A stretch of 64,000 bases of DNA, taken from positions 1 to 64,000 of the forward strand of contig JAJECP010000036.1 in the NCBI GenBank assembly GCA_022821985.1. The letters are read 5' to 3'. Origin of the DNA: Acidimicrobiia bacterium (GTDB lineage: Bacteria; Actinomycetota; Acidimicrobiia; Acidimicrobiales; Poriferisodalaceae). Below, piece after piece: positions 17,414 to 26,982 of the stretch (position 1 is the stretch's first letter; each line of letters begins with the position of its first letter). Under the pieces are notes generated by a model, which did not search any database, was not told where the DNA came from, and saw nothing but the letters and a program-made list of their open reading frames with translations. A program made the position numbers and the translations under genes.

Positions 17414-19813
17414 CTAGTCGAAGGCTTCTGCTGCGGCCAGTTCGGCGACCTTGTCGGCGTCGTAGCCCAAGTGCTCGGTGAGCACGTCGTAGAGGTGTTC
17501 GCCGAGTGCGGGTGCAGCGCGTTCGGGCCACACACGGCTGCGTGACATCGTGAACCGGGGTGCTTCGATGATCGTGGTGCCGTGGGTGGAGTGGGGGACT
17601 TCGACCCAGTGGCCTCTGTGCGCTAGCTGCGGGTCGACCGCCAGCTCAGGGCTGTTCTGCACCCGGTGCGCGGCGATGCCTGCTGCTTGGCACTGCTCTT
17701 CGACGTCGGCCTCCTCAAGCTGGCTGGTCCACGTTGACACTGCCGTTTCGAGTTCTTCCCGGCGGGCGAGACGGTCGGCGAGTGGCAGCGTTGCGAGGTC
17801 GGTGCGCCCGATCAGGCCCGCCAGCGCAGCCCATGCGCTGTCGTCTTGGGCCACGACGGCCACCCAGCGGTCGTCGCCTACGGCCGGGAATACGCCGTGG
17901 GGGCAGTGGTGCTCGCTCTGGTTGCCCCGCCCGCTCACGACGTTGCCGTTACGCAGGTACTCCAGCACTGCCGGGGCGATGAAGTGCACCGACGCCTCTG
18001 CCTGGGAGAAGTCGAGGTAGCGGCCCTCGCCAGTGCGCCACCGGCGGTCGATGGCGGCCAGCAGGCTGGCTGTGGCCGGATGGGGTGAGGTGTAGTCGGT
18101 GATGGCGCCGTAGGGGCCGACCGGGGCACGGTCGGGCCAGCCGGTGATGTTGTAGAAGCCGACCATGGCGCCCGACAGGTTGCCGTACCCGCCGAAGTTG
18201 GCGAGCGGGCCGGACTGGCCGTAGAGGCAGCTCGACAGCATCACCACCGAGGGGTTGATCTTGCGCACGCTGTCGTAGTCGAGGCCCCAGGAGCGCATGA
18301 TGCGCGGCGTGTACGACTCGCACACCACGTCGGCCCACCGCACGAGGTCGTGCGCGACCTCGCGGCCCGCCTCGGTGGCCGGATTCAGCGTGATGCCGAG
18401 CTTGCCGGCGTTCATGTTGTTGAACGTGGCGCCGTTCTCAGGACCGGGGTCGTTGTCGATGAACGGCAGGAAGGTGCGGACGGCGTCGAGCTTGACCGAC
18501 GACTCCACCCGGATCACCGTCGCGCCTGCGTCGGCCAGCAGGCGAGACACGGTGGGTCCGGCCACTGCCCACATGAAGTCGAGCACCTTGAGCCCCTCGA
18601 GCGGTCGCTCGGGCACCGACGGCTCTGGCGGGGTGGACACTGCGGGCTGGCGCGGGCGAGCCAGGATCTCGGCGGTGTGCTCGCCGACGGCCGGTACGCG
18701 ATCGGCCGAGCCGTTGCTGGGCTCGGGCTTCATCCAGTGCCCCGGGTAGCGCTCGCCGTCGACGACGTCCCAGTAGTCACGTGAAGCGAGCTGCTCGGAG
18801 GCGACGAGATCGGCCGTGGTCGCGACCGGTGCGAGCAGCAGGCGACGCTCGAGGGCGAGGGCGAACAGCTCATCCTTGGTGCGCGAGGCCGTGAACGCAG
18901 CCACGCAGTCCTTGACCCGTTCGAACTCGTCGAGCGTCTCGCGGCCGTCGCCGAGCGCCATCCCGTACTGCACCCAGTCCTTGTTGGCTGTCGCCTCGTC
19001 GCAGAAGCCCGCTTCATGCACCAGCGCCATCATCCGGCCGGTTGCCGGCCCGATCGCCGCGCCGAAGACGTGCGTGAACGAGACGTACCCGTCCTTGGCC
19101 GGGTACACGACCCGCAGCCGGATGGGGCCGCTGCGGATGCCGCCGCCGCCCCGCAGCGTCAGCGGGGCATTGACCAGCGAGCACAGCACTGATGACATCG
19201 TCGAGTTCATCGCCACGGCCTGGGCCGACACGTCGATGTGCTGGCCGAGCCCGGACCGGCTTCGCTCGACGAGCGCGAGCACCGTCGCTGCGGCGGCTTG
19301 GCCTGCTGCGTGCAGGAATGCCTGCGGCACGCCGACGCCCAGCGGCGCCCGGTCCTCGTCGCCGCACATGTGCATGGGGCCGCCCGATGCCCACACGGTC
19401 AGGTCGGTTGCCGCCCAACCTGCCTTGGGGCCGGTCTGGCCGAACGGCGAGATCGAGGCCACGACGAGTGCGGGATTGATCTCGGCGAGTGCTTCGGGCC
19501 CGAGGCCGAGCGAGGCCATGTGGCCGGGCGGGGCAGATTCGATGAGTACGTCCGCACCGGCAGCGAGCTGCCGCAGCGCAGCGGCACCGCCCGGGGTGGC
19601 GATGTCGAGCTCGACGGATTTCTTGCCGCGTGCGTAGGAGGCGTGGGTGAGCGAGGCGCCGTTCCCATCGAACGGCCCCAGCCGCCGAACAGGGGAGCCG
19701 CCCGGCGGCTCGACTGTGATCACCTCGGCGCCGAGCCTCGCCAGGATGAACCCGGCGAGATGCCCGCGATCATCCGTCAGGTCGAGCACCCGGTACGGCG
19801 ACAGCAGCGTCAT
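17414..19813 (-). CDS. Double-length CaiB/BaiF-type class III CoA-transferase
   Basis: The 799-residue protein has two CoA-transferase III modules. The N-half begins LSPYRVLDLTDDRGHLAGFI. The C-half begins EGLKVLDFMWAVAGPTVSRL near residue 407. The C-half retains AITDYTSPHPA, with the likely catalytic Asp. The N-half equivalent VGVPQAFLHAAGQAA has none, the same pattern as the protein at 6538-8913, though the two sequences differ widely. The start ATG overlaps the stop of the Kef-type antiporter in an ATGA, implying translational coupling. The gene probably acts in activation of an unusual carboxylic acid; this is inference. Confidence 0.9.
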   Translation of the reverse strand: MTLLSPYRVLDLTDDRGHLAGFILARLGAEVITVEPPGGSPVRRLGPFDGNGASLTHASYARGKKSVELDIATPGGAAALRQLAAGADVLIESAPPGHMASLGLGPEALAEINPALVVASISPFGQTGPKAGWAATDLTVWASGGPMHMCGDEDRAPLGVGVPQAFLHAAGQAAAATVLALVERSRSGLGQHIDVSAQAVAMNSTMSSVLCSLVNAPLTLRGGGGIRSGPIRLRVVYPAKDGYVSFTHVFGAAIGPATGRMMALVHEAGFCDEATANKDWVQYGMALGDGRETLDEFERVKDCVAAFTASRTKDELFALALERRLLLAPVATTADLVASEQLASRDYWDVVDGERYPGHWMKPEPSNGSADRVPAVGEHTAEILARPRQPAVSTPPEPSVPERPLEGLKVLDFMWAVAGPTVSRLLADAGATVIRVESSVKLDAVRTFLPFIDNDPGPENGATFNNMNAGKLGITLNPATEAGREVAHDLVRWADVVCESYTPRIMRSWGLDYDSVRKINPSVVMLSSCLYGQSGPLANFGGYGNLSGAMVGFYNITGWPDRAPVGPYGAITDYTSPHPATASLLAAIDRRWRTGEGRYLDFSQAEASVHFIAPAVLEYLRNGNVVSGRGNQSEHHCPHGVFPAVGDDRWVAVVAQDDSAWAALAGLIGRTDLATLPLADRLARREELETAVSTWTSQLEEADVEEQCQAAGIAAHRVQNSPELAVDPQLAHRGHWVEVPHSTHGTTIIEAPRFTMSRSRVWPERAAPALGEHLYDVLTEHLGYDADKVAELAAAEAFD

Positions 19814-21576
19814 ACGTCGTCGTTGCTTGCTGCGTCGGGGCCGAGCTCTGAGTGGAGCACCGCGTGGGTGACGGCTTCTGTGTCGGGTTCGGGCAGCTCG
19901 AAGTGGCCGAGCGCATGGGCGATGAGCGCGTCGTGGGCGGCTTGGCGCTCGGCAACGACGTGATCGACGAGGCCGTCGCGCTCGAGGTCGGCTGCGTCGG
20001 CCGGATCAGCGGCCCAGGCGAGCACCGCGATATCGGGGTTGTGCTCGCGGGCGATGCGGGCGAACTGCTCGACCGCTGAGGGCGGGCTGTCGACCGCCAG
20101 CGCGATGCGGGCGTCACGCAGGCCCGCGCGTTCGGCGATCACGTGGCGCGACACGTCGCCGACGAGCACGCTCCGTCCGGTGGATGCGGCCCACCGCTGG
20201 GCCTCGGGGTCGAGCGACACGATGGTGTACGGGATGTGCGCCAGCTCGAGCGCCGAGACGATGCGCTGTGCCCGGGGGCCGAAGCCGTTGACGACGGCAT
20301 GGTCCTGCAGGGGTTCATAGTCGCCGGGATCTCGCTGATCGGACGGCCTGACGGCGTTGCTGTCGTGCGGCCGACCGCGCCGGCCGCCGCTGAGGTCGGC
20401 GTCGGATCGTGCTGCGAGCGACTGGCCCCAGCGGGCGCCGAAGGGGCTGAATGCCATCAGCAGCACGGTGACGGCGATGAATGCGTCGGTGCCGTCGGCC
20501 AGTCCCGCCGGAACGAGCCCGACGTCTTGGCCAGCTCGCTCCAGCACGAAGGAGAACTCGCCGATCTGCGCCAGCACGATCGCCCCCGAGATCGCCACCG
20601 CACGCCGCTGGCGCACCAGCAGCGCCGCCGTGGTGGTCGCGAGCATCTTCACCACGACCACGGCTGCGGCCAGGCCGATCACGAGCGGCAGATTGCGCAC
20701 CAGGTAGCCGACATCGAGCAGCATGCCGATCGACACGAAGAAGGTCGCCGAGAACAGGATCTGCAGCGGCATCACTTCGCCGAGTGCCCGCGCAGCCACC
20801 CGGCTCTCGCTGACCATCAGCCCGGCGAGGAATGCCCCCAGCGAGATCGAGACATCCAGCAGGCTGGTGGCGTACGCCGTGCCGAAGCAGATGGCCAGCA
20901 CGGTCAGCAGGAAGACCTCGGCCGACTGGATCCGCGAGACGTACTTCAGCACGGCGGGCACCAGCGTGCGTGCCACCACGATCACCGCCACCACGATGCC
21001 GGCGGCTTTGGCGAAGGCGATCAGCACGTCGGACGGGCCGGTGATCTCGCCGCCGAGCAACGGCACCGCCAGCACCATGGCCACAATCGCCAAGTCCTGG
21101 AAGATGAGCAATGCCACCGACACGTTGCCCACCGGCGACGTGGTGGCTCGCCGCTCAGCGAGCACCTTCAGCACGATGGCCGTGCTGCTGAGCGACACGA
21201 GCAAGCCGGTGAACACTGCCGTTCGCCAGTCCACGCCGAAGGCGGCCACGACCCCGGCAACGATGCCGGTGGTCAGGCCCACCTGCACCGCCCCGCCCAC
21301 CAGGAACAGCGATGCCAGCCGCCGCACACGTTCGAGGCTGAACTCGATGCCGAGGGTGAACAGCAGCAGCATCACACCGATATCGGCCGATTGGTTGACC
21401 AGATCGATGTCGCTGATGAGGCCGGTGCCGCTGGGCCCGATGATCGTGCCGGCTGCGAGGAAGCCGACAATCGGCACCACACCCAGACGCGTCGACACGA
21501 AGGCGATCAGCGTCCCCGCAACCAGCAGGATCGCCAGCTCGGTGAACAACGGCGGTGCCGACGCAGCCAACAGCAC
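19810..21576 (-). CDS. CPA2-family monovalent cation:proton antiporter with RCK/TrkA-N domain (Kef-type)
   Basis: The 588-residue protein has a long hydrophobic region (about residues 5-395) with CPA2 features: LGVVPIVGFLAAGTIIGP, GVMLLLFTLGIEFSLERV, VSLSSTAIVLKVLAER and LLIFQDLAIVAMV. The FQDLA segment holds the conserved Asp. A cytoplasmic Rossmann domain follows from residue 430 (HAVVNGFGPRAQRIVSALE), with DP at the end of the second strand as in RCK domains that bind nucleotide. It exchanges K+ or Na+ for H+ at the membrane. It starts at GTG 21576 and is coupled to the CoA-transferase by a 4-base overlap. Confidence 0.9.
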   Translation of the reverse strand: MLLAASAPPLFTELAILLVAGTLIAFVSTRLGVVPIVGFLAAGTIIGPSGTGLISDIDLVNQSADIGVMLLLFTLGIEFSLERVRRLASLFLVGGAVQVGLTTGIVAGVVAAFGVDWRTAVFTGLLVSLSSTAIVLKVLAERRATTSPVGNVSVALLIFQDLAIVAMVLAVPLLGGEITGPSDVLIAFAKAAGIVVAVIVVARTLVPAVLKYVSRIQSAEVFLLTVLAICFGTAYATSLLDVSISLGAFLAGLMVSESRVAARALGEVMPLQILFSATFFVSIGMLLDVGYLVRNLPLVIGLAAAVVVVKMLATTTAALLVRQRRAVAISGAIVLAQIGEFSFVLERAGQDVGLVPAGLADGTDAFIAVTVLLMAFSPFGARWGQSLAARSDADLSGGRRGRPHDSNAVRPSDQRDPGDYEPLQDHAVVNGFGPRAQRIVSALELAHIPYTIVSLDPEAQRWAASTGRSVLVGDVSRHVIAERAGLRDARIALAVDSPPSAVEQFARIAREHNPDIAVLAWAADPADAADLERDGLVDHVVAERQAAHDALIAHALGHFELPEPDTEAVTHAVLHSELGPDAASNDDV

Positions 21577-21666
21577 TTGCTCCCGAGACTATTGGCGCAG
21601 ACGCCGCACGGGACCTGCAGGCTCCGCGTGTCGCGGATCATCGCCGCTCGGTGACGTGAGTGGGCG

Positions 21667-23118
21667 TCAGCGAACCTCGAACGCATCGAGGTGAAGGTCG
21701 CGCATCTCGCGACGGAAGCGGGTCCAGCTGCCGGGGAAGAACGGCAGGATGCGACCGTTGCGGTCGCGGTACCAGCCGGGGCAGTCGCCCGCCCAGCTCA
21801 TCTCCTGCAGCTCCGCTTGGGTGGCTTCGGCCCATTCGTGGGTCGCGTCTCGGCGAGCCTCGATGGCGCTCGCGCCGCGGGCGAGCAGGTGTTGGATCCA
21901 GCGGCCGATGTAGTTGGTGGCGACCTCGGCCGTCATGAACACCGGAGCATGGCCTGGGGATCCGTTGACACCAGCGACGGTGAACCAATTCGGGAAGCCC
22001 GGGATGGCGACGCCCCGGAATGCTTCGGGCGCCCGAGCGAAGGCTGTGCGCAGGTCGAGACCGTCGCGCCCGTAGATCTCCAGCGCAGGCCCGCCATCGG
22101 CCCGGCCGCCCAGCTTGTACCCGGTGCAGAAGATGACGACGTCGACATCGACCTCGGTGCCGTCGGCGCTGACCACGCCGCTCGGGGTCAACGCGGTGAC
22201 GCCGTGCGGAACGAGCGTCACGTGATCCAGCGCCAGGGCGGGGTAGTAGTCGTCGGAGACCAGGATGCGTTTGCACCCCGGGTCGAACGAGGGCGTCAGT
22301 GCGGCGATCGTGTCCGGATCGGAGATCGCAGCGCGCATCTGGTCCATGACCTCAGCGCGCAGCTCCTCGATGGCGTCGGTCTTCTTCTCGAACGCCCGTT
22401 GCCACAGCATGGTGTCGCGGTACTGCTGGCGCCGAGCACGGTGCCAACCCTCGTCGGTGGCCAGCTCCGCCTTCTCCTCATCGGTGTAGAAGCGGTTGCG
22501 GCGAGGGCGAACCCAGTTGGGCGTGCGCGAGTACACGAAGACCTCGGCCGCGTCCTTCGCCACCTCGGGAACCACCTGGACCGCGGCCGCTGCGCTGCCC
22601 ACCACCGCGACCCGACGCCCGGCGAGCTCGACGTCGTGGCGCCACGACCCGGCGTGCCACACCAGGCCTTCGAAGGAGTCGAAGCCGTCGAGGGTGGGGT
22701 AGTGGGGTTCGGTGAGGCCACCAGTGGCTGAGACGACGAAGCGGTGACGGAGCCGTTCGCCCTCTGCCAACTCGAGTTCCCAGCAGGCGTCGTCAGGCTG
22801 CCACGATGCCCGTTCGACGGTGGTGTTGAGCCGGATGTGGTCGGCGATGCCGTACTTCTCGGCGCACGACCTGATGTAGGCCTGGATCTCGGGTTGGCCG
22901 GAGAACACCATCGAGAAGTCGGGGTTCGGCTCGAAGCTGTAGCAGTAGATGTGCGACGGGATGTCGCAGTGCAGGCCGGGGTAGGTGTTGCGCAGCCACG
23001 TCCCGCCGACATCGGACTGCTTCTCATAGACGACGAAGTCGTCGATGCCCAGACGCTTGAGCTGGATGCCCATCACCACGCCGCTGAGGCCCGCGCCCAA
23101 GATCCCGACCAACGCCAT
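21667..23118 (-). CDS. Flavin-dependent monooxygenase (Baeyer-Villiger type)
   Basis: The 483-residue protein starts with the FAD motif GILGAGLSGVVMG, then DVGGTWLRNTYPGLHCD as in type I BVMOs. The BVMO fingerprint FxGxxxHxxxW is met exactly by FEGLVWHAGSW near residue 150. The second Rossmann motif, VAVVGSAAAAVQVVPE, departs from the usual GxGxSG. The enzyme would use NADPH and oxygen to turn a ketone into an ester or lactone. It is divergent from the acyl-CoA dehydrogenase gene at 23165. The substrate is not assignable. Confidence 0.88.
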   Translation of the reverse strand: MALVGILGAGLSGVVMGIQLKRLGIDDFVVYEKQSDVGGTWLRNTYPGLHCDIPSHIYCYSFEPNPDFSMVFSGQPEIQAYIRSCAEKYGIADHIRLNTTVERASWQPDDACWELELAEGERLRHRFVVSATGGLTEPHYPTLDGFDSFEGLVWHAGSWRHDVELAGRRVAVVGSAAAAVQVVPEVAKDAAEVFVYSRTPNWVRPRRNRFYTDEEKAELATDEGWHRARRQQYRDTMLWQRAFEKKTDAIEELRAEVMDQMRAAISDPDTIAALTPSFDPGCKRILVSDDYYPALALDHVTLVPHGVTALTPSGVVSADGTEVDVDVVIFCTGYKLGGRADGGPALEIYGRDGLDLRTAFARAPEAFRGVAIPGFPNWFTVAGVNGSPGHAPVFMTAEVATNYIGRWIQHLLARGASAIEARRDATHEWAEATQAELQEMSWAGDCPGWYRDRNGRILPFFPGSWTRFRREMRDLHLDAFEVR

Positions 23119-23164
23119 GGCACTAGTGTCTCAGCGGAGGCCGCGGGGACGGGCAGGCTCGAAC

Positions 23165-24370
23165 ATGACGGTCTACGACGAAGCGCACGAGTGGTACTCG
23201 GCTCACTGGGATGCCGAGATGCCCGTGGGGGACTGGTGGCGGCTCATCGCCGAGTCCGGATGGGGCTATCCGTTCTGGCCGGCCGATCGGTTCGGTCGCG
23301 GCCTCAGCCACGTCGAAGCCACCGAAGCCGATCGCGCCCGAGATGACGTCGGGGCGTTCGGGCCTCCGAACGGGGTGTCGGTGACGCTTGTGGCGCCCAC
23401 ACTGTTTGAACACGGTCCCGACCTGCTCCTCGATCGCTACCTGCCCAAGATCGCCACAGGTGAAGAGCTCTGGTGTCAGCTCTTCTCCGAGCCCGGCGCC
23501 GGATCGGACCTGGCAGGGCTGCGGACCACCGCCGAGCGAGATGGCGACGAGTGGATCATCAACGGCCAGAAGGTCTGGACCACTGCCGCTCACACGGCCG
23601 ATCGGGCCGTCGTGATGGCGCGCACTGATCCCGATGTGACCAAGCACCAGGGCATCTCGTTCTTCTGCATCGACATGGGCCAGCCCGGCGTCGAGGTTCG
23701 CCCCTTGCGGGACATGACCGGTGACTGCGAGTTCAACGAGGTCTTCATGGACAACGCCCGCGTGCGTCACGACGATGCGATCGGCGGGCTGAACAACGGC
23801 TGGCGGGCGGCCATGACGATGCTGGCCGTCGAGCGCGAGCTCGATGCCGTGGGCCACGACGGTGGCGGTGACGTCGTCAACGACGTCGACCTCTCGGCGC
23901 CTGTCGGAGTGGTCCAGCATGAGCAGGCCACCAGCACCGGCATCTCGGGTTTCAGCTACACCACAGGCGCCATGAAAGACCGGGTCGTCCGATCGTTGCT
24001 CGACGACGAAGATCGAACCGATCCGCTGCTGCGGCAGGCGTTGGCCAACGCACATATCGAACGAGCTGTCCTGGACTGGAACGGCGCTCGACAGGTGAAT
24101 CCGTCGCTCGGCAAGCTCGCCAACTCGCTGTTGTGCCGCACCCTGCGCGATCTGGGCTTCTCCGGCAAGGGCATGCCCGCACAGCTCGGCCGCGACGATC
24201 AGCCCGACGGCGGCCACTTCCTGAAGACGGCACTGTTCGCCCAGGGCATGGCCATTGCCGGCGGTACCGACGAGATCCAGCGCAACCTCATCGGCGAGCG
24301 AGAACTCGGTCTTCCCAAAGAGCCTGATCCAACCCGGGGTCTGGCGTTCAACGAACTCCCCGACCCCTAG
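23165..24370 (+). CDS. Acyl-CoA dehydrogenase
   Basis: The 401-residue protein has LWCQLFSEPGAGSDLAGL (FAD-contacting), INGQKVWTTAAHTAD, and the C-terminal GGTDEIQRNLIGERELGLP typical of ACADs. It dehydrogenates an acyl-CoA at alpha-beta, passing electrons to ETF. The section around residues 230-270 (DGGGDVVNDVDLSAPVG) is unusually Asp/Gly-rich for the family. The ATG at 23165 was chosen because conserved sequence begins there. A SnoaL-like gene follows 9 bases later, so they form an operon. Confidence 0.9.
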   Translation: MTVYDEAHEWYSAHWDAEMPVGDWWRLIAESGWGYPFWPADRFGRGLSHVEATEADRARDDVGAFGPPNGVSVTLVAPTLFEHGPDLLLDRYLPKIATGEELWCQLFSEPGAGSDLAGLRTTAERDGDEWIINGQKVWTTAAHTADRAVVMARTDPDVTKHQGISFFCIDMGQPGVEVRPLRDMTGDCEFNEVFMDNARVRHDDAIGGLNNGWRAAMTMLAVERELDAVGHDGGGDVVNDVDLSAPVGVVQHEQATSTGISGFSYTTGAMKDRVVRSLLDDEDRTDPLLRQALANAHIERAVLDWNGARQVNPSLGKLANSLLCRTLRDLGFSGKGMPAQLGRDDQPDGGHFLKTALFAQGMAIAGGTDEIQRNLIGERELGLPKEPDPTRGLAFNELPDP

Positions 24371-24379
24371 GAGAAGCCA

Positions 24380-24853
24380 ATGCCCTACACCGCAGAACAA
24401 CTGTCGGACCTGCAGGACATCCGCGACGTCCTGCACTCGTACTGCCGCGCCATCGATGACAACCGTCCCGACGACGTGGTCGAGCTGTTCACCGATGACT
24501 GCGAGTACGACTACGGCGGCGATCTCGGGACGTTCAACGACAAGGCGTACGCGTACAAGTTCTTCCGGGCGGGGACCGACAAGATCTACAAGCGGTCTGC
24601 GCACTACGTGAGCAACATCGAGGTCAGCTTCAACGGCGAGGACTCGGCCGAGACGGTGACCTATCTCGACGCGTGGCACGAGTTCCACGAGGACATCGAC
24701 AACGCGTGGGTCTTCGGCCGCTACGTCGACTCGTTCGTGCGCACCGACGCGGGTTGGAGGATCTGCAAGCGCCAGGTGCTCACGATGGGTCAGGAAGCGT
24801 GGCCCCGCGAGGTCGACTACATGGCGCGCCACGTGTTGCCGCCTCGTCGCTGA
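24380..24853 (+). CDS. SnoaL-like / NTF2-fold protein
   Basis: The 157-residue protein shows the SnoaL_4-type layout: DLQDIRDVLHSYCRAIDDNRPD, then VVELFTDDCEYDYGG, a His-rich mid part (SAHYVSNIEVSF), and WRICKRQVLTMGQEAWPR. The cone-shaped fold serves small-molecule hydratases, isomerases and ring-hydroxylating dioxygenase beta subunits. A perfect AGGAGA sits 6 bases before the ATG. It follows the acyl-CoA dehydrogenase by 9 bases, so it probably works on the same substrate class. Confidence 0.85.
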   Translation: MPYTAEQLSDLQDIRDVLHSYCRAIDDNRPDDVVELFTDDCEYDYGGDLGTFNDKAYAYKFFRAGTDKIYKRSAHYVSNIEVSFNGEDSAETVTYLDAWHEFHEDIDNAWVFGRYVDSFVRTDAGWRICKRQVLTMGQEAWPREVDYMARHVLPPRR

Positions 24854-24889
24854 GGTTCGCCACGCCGTTGGGGGCCGCCGCCTCGCCGG

Positions 24890-26113
24890 TCAGCTGACGC
24901 CCGACGGCACGCCGTCGATCATCACACCGGTGTCGTGCAACTTGTCGATCTGCTCTTCGGACAGCCCCAGCTCCGCCAGGACCTCGCGGTTGTGCTCGCC
25001 CTGGAACGGTGCCAGGCCGGCCTCGGGAAGCTCGCCCGCGCTGAACTTCCAGGGCGGCGACGGGACGCGAGCGGTGCCCCCGGCACGGTCGTCGACCTCG
25101 CGGATGGCTCCACGTTCGGTGGCCCACTCGGACTCGGCGATCTCCGACACCGTGCGGATGGTGCCCACCGCTAGCCCAGCCTCACTGACTTGGGCCTCGA
25201 GCTCTTCGATGGTGCGGAACGTCAGCACCCAATCGCGGATCTCGGCATGCAGCTCGGCCCAGTTCTCGCGCCGGAATTCGGGGGTGATGAACCGGATGTC
25301 GAGCAGCAGGTCGTTGCGGCGCATCATGGCGCAATAGCGCTGGAACACGAACGTGGCGACGGGGCTGGCCGCAATCGTGATGAGCTGGCCGTCGGGGAGC
25401 TCGAACACCGGCGATTCAGGCGCGCTGAGGGCCAGCGGTTCTCCTTCGACGTCGATGTCCGATAACTCGTAGCTCACGCGGTCGTTGACAGCGAGCATCG
25501 AGTGCACCATGGCCACGTCGACGTGTTGCCCTTCGCCGGTGCGGTCGCGGTGCGCCAGCGCGGCCAGCGTGGCGATCACGCCCTGGAGGCCGGTGTAGAC
25601 GTCGGCATGGTTGTACGCGTCGTTCTCGACCGAGGTCAACGTGTCGCCATAGTGGCGCGAGATGATCTCCGTGAACCCCGACTCGGCCTGCACCGTCGGG
25701 GCGAACGCCGGCCGGTTGCGCCACGGACCGGTCTGGCCGTATCCGCTGATCGACACCATGATCAGTGTCGGGTTGACGGCGAGAAGATCCTGGTATCCGA
25801 GGCCGAAGCCGTCGAGCGTGCCGGGCCGGAAGTTCTCCACCACGATGTCGGCCTCGGCCACCAGCTGGCGCACGATGTCCTGGGCTTCGACGAAGTTGAG
25901 GTCCAAGCTGATGGCGCGCTTGCCGCTGTTCTGCTGGGCGAAGTAGAGCGACATCGGTCCGACGTGGGGCTGGCCGCTCCGGCCCGTGTCCGGTGCGGGG
26001 GGCTCGATCTTGACCACCGATGCGCCCAGGTCGCGCAGTTGCTTGGTGCAATGGGGGCCGGCGAGCACCCGGGTGAAGTCGACGATCTTGACGCCGTCCA
26101 GCGGGGCGGTCAT
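24890..26113 (-). CDS. CaiB/BaiF-type class III CoA-transferase (single-module)
   Basis: The 407-residue protein has the normal family length. The N-terminus is LDGVKIVDFTRVLAGPHCTK with VVKIEPP following. NSGKRAISLDL, VENFRPGTLDGFGLGY and SGYGQTGP come in order, and HADVYTGLQGV carries the likely catalytic Asp. It transfers CoA between organic acids. The ATG overlaps the stop of the upstream enoyl-CoA hydratase in an ATGA, so the pair is translationally coupled and likely acts in one pathway. It converges with the SnoaL-like gene. Confidence 0.93.
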   Translation of the reverse strand: MTAPLDGVKIVDFTRVLAGPHCTKQLRDLGASVVKIEPPAPDTGRSGQPHVGPMSLYFAQQNSGKRAISLDLNFVEAQDIVRQLVAEADIVVENFRPGTLDGFGLGYQDLLAVNPTLIMVSISGYGQTGPWRNRPAFAPTVQAESGFTEIISRHYGDTLTSVENDAYNHADVYTGLQGVIATLAALAHRDRTGEGQHVDVAMVHSMLAVNDRVSYELSDIDVEGEPLALSAPESPVFELPDGQLITIAASPVATFVFQRYCAMMRRNDLLLDIRFITPEFRRENWAELHAEIRDWVLTFRTIEELEAQVSEAGLAVGTIRTVSEIAESEWATERGAIREVDDRAGGTARVPSPPWKFSAGELPEAGLAPFQGEHNREVLAELGLSEEQIDKLHDTGVMIDGVPSGVS

Positions 26114-26871
26114 CGGCCCTGGAAGATCGCGGTACCGGGACCGGTCTCGGCGAAGGCGGTCATACCGGTCTGGAGGTCTTCTGAGGCCCACACGGGCTTC
26201 GCGGCCTCGTCCTGGACCACATCGGCGGCTCGCACACCCTCGCTGGTGGTGATAGCAGCCAGGCGTTTGATGGCGGCGTAGGAGACGTTCGGGCCCGTCG
26301 CCAACTGGCGGGCCCACGACAGTGACGCATTCTCCAGTTCGTCGTCGTCCACCACGACGTTCACGATGCCCCACTTCTCGAGCAGCACAGGATCGTGGCG
26401 GCGAGCGAACATTGCGATCTCTTTGCCGCGGCTCGCGCCGGCTCGATCCACGACGCGTTGCACTCCGCCGAGCAACGGCATCAGGCCCAGGGTGGCTTCC
26501 ACGAGTCCGAGCCGGGCCGAGGCTCCGCAGATGATGAAGTCGCAGGCCAAGGCGACCTCGAATCCGCCACCGAGCGCGAGGCCGTGGACGGCGGCGATGG
26601 TGGGAAGCGGCACGCCCTCGAGTCGTTCGAGGACGGCGGCCGCGTTCTGGGAGCGGCCTTCTTCCGATCCGAACCCGTCGACGTCGGCTCCGGCCGAGAA
26701 GTGCTTCATCTCGCTGCGGAGCAGGATCGAGCGGCCGCCGGCGTCTGCTGCGCTCTCGAAGGCCCCGATCAGCTGGTCGATGAAGGCGCCGTTGAGCAGG
26801 TTGTGCGGTGGCTTGGCCATCGTGATCACGGCGACGGCGCCGTCTATCTCGAGCCGGACATGGTCGGACAT
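26110..26871 (-). CDS. Enoyl-CoA hydratase / isomerase (crotonase family)
   Basis: The 253-residue crotonase has AVAVITMAKPPHNLLN at the start, RSEMKHFSAGADVDGFG as the oxyanion-hole and CoA loop, and HGLALGGGFEVALACDFII. GLVEATLGLMPLLGGVQRV follows, where Glu near residue 140 is the usual catalytic glutamate position. It acts on enoyl-CoA esters. The ATG at 26871 gives normal length; the frame is open further but not conserved. The pairing with a CoA-transferase through a 4-base overlap is typical of acyl-CoA degradation operons. Confidence 0.9.
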   Translation of the reverse strand: MSDHVRLEIDGAVAVITMAKPPHNLLNGAFIDQLIGAFESAADAGGRSILLRSEMKHFSAGADVDGFGSEEGRSQNAAAVLERLEGVPLPTIAAVHGLALGGGFEVALACDFIICGASARLGLVEATLGLMPLLGGVQRVVDRAGASRGKEIAMFARRHDPVLLEKWGIVNVVVDDDELENASLSWARQLATGPNVSYAAIKRLAAITTSEGVRAADVVQDEAAKPVWASEDLQTGMTAFAETGPGTAIFQGR

Positions 26872-26982
26872 GAGCCAAGTTTGCCCGACGCTCGGCTGTC
26901 CCCGCAGAACTTCGAAAACCATGCCGCTGGGGCCGCAACACCTCAGTACGGTCGTTGAGGCGATCCCGATCGGAATACAGCC

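Noticed and set aside
20143-21654. Long His/Arg-rich open frame opposite the Kef-type antiporter
   Set aside because: It is the complement of a well-conserved membrane protein and has no domain-like sequence.
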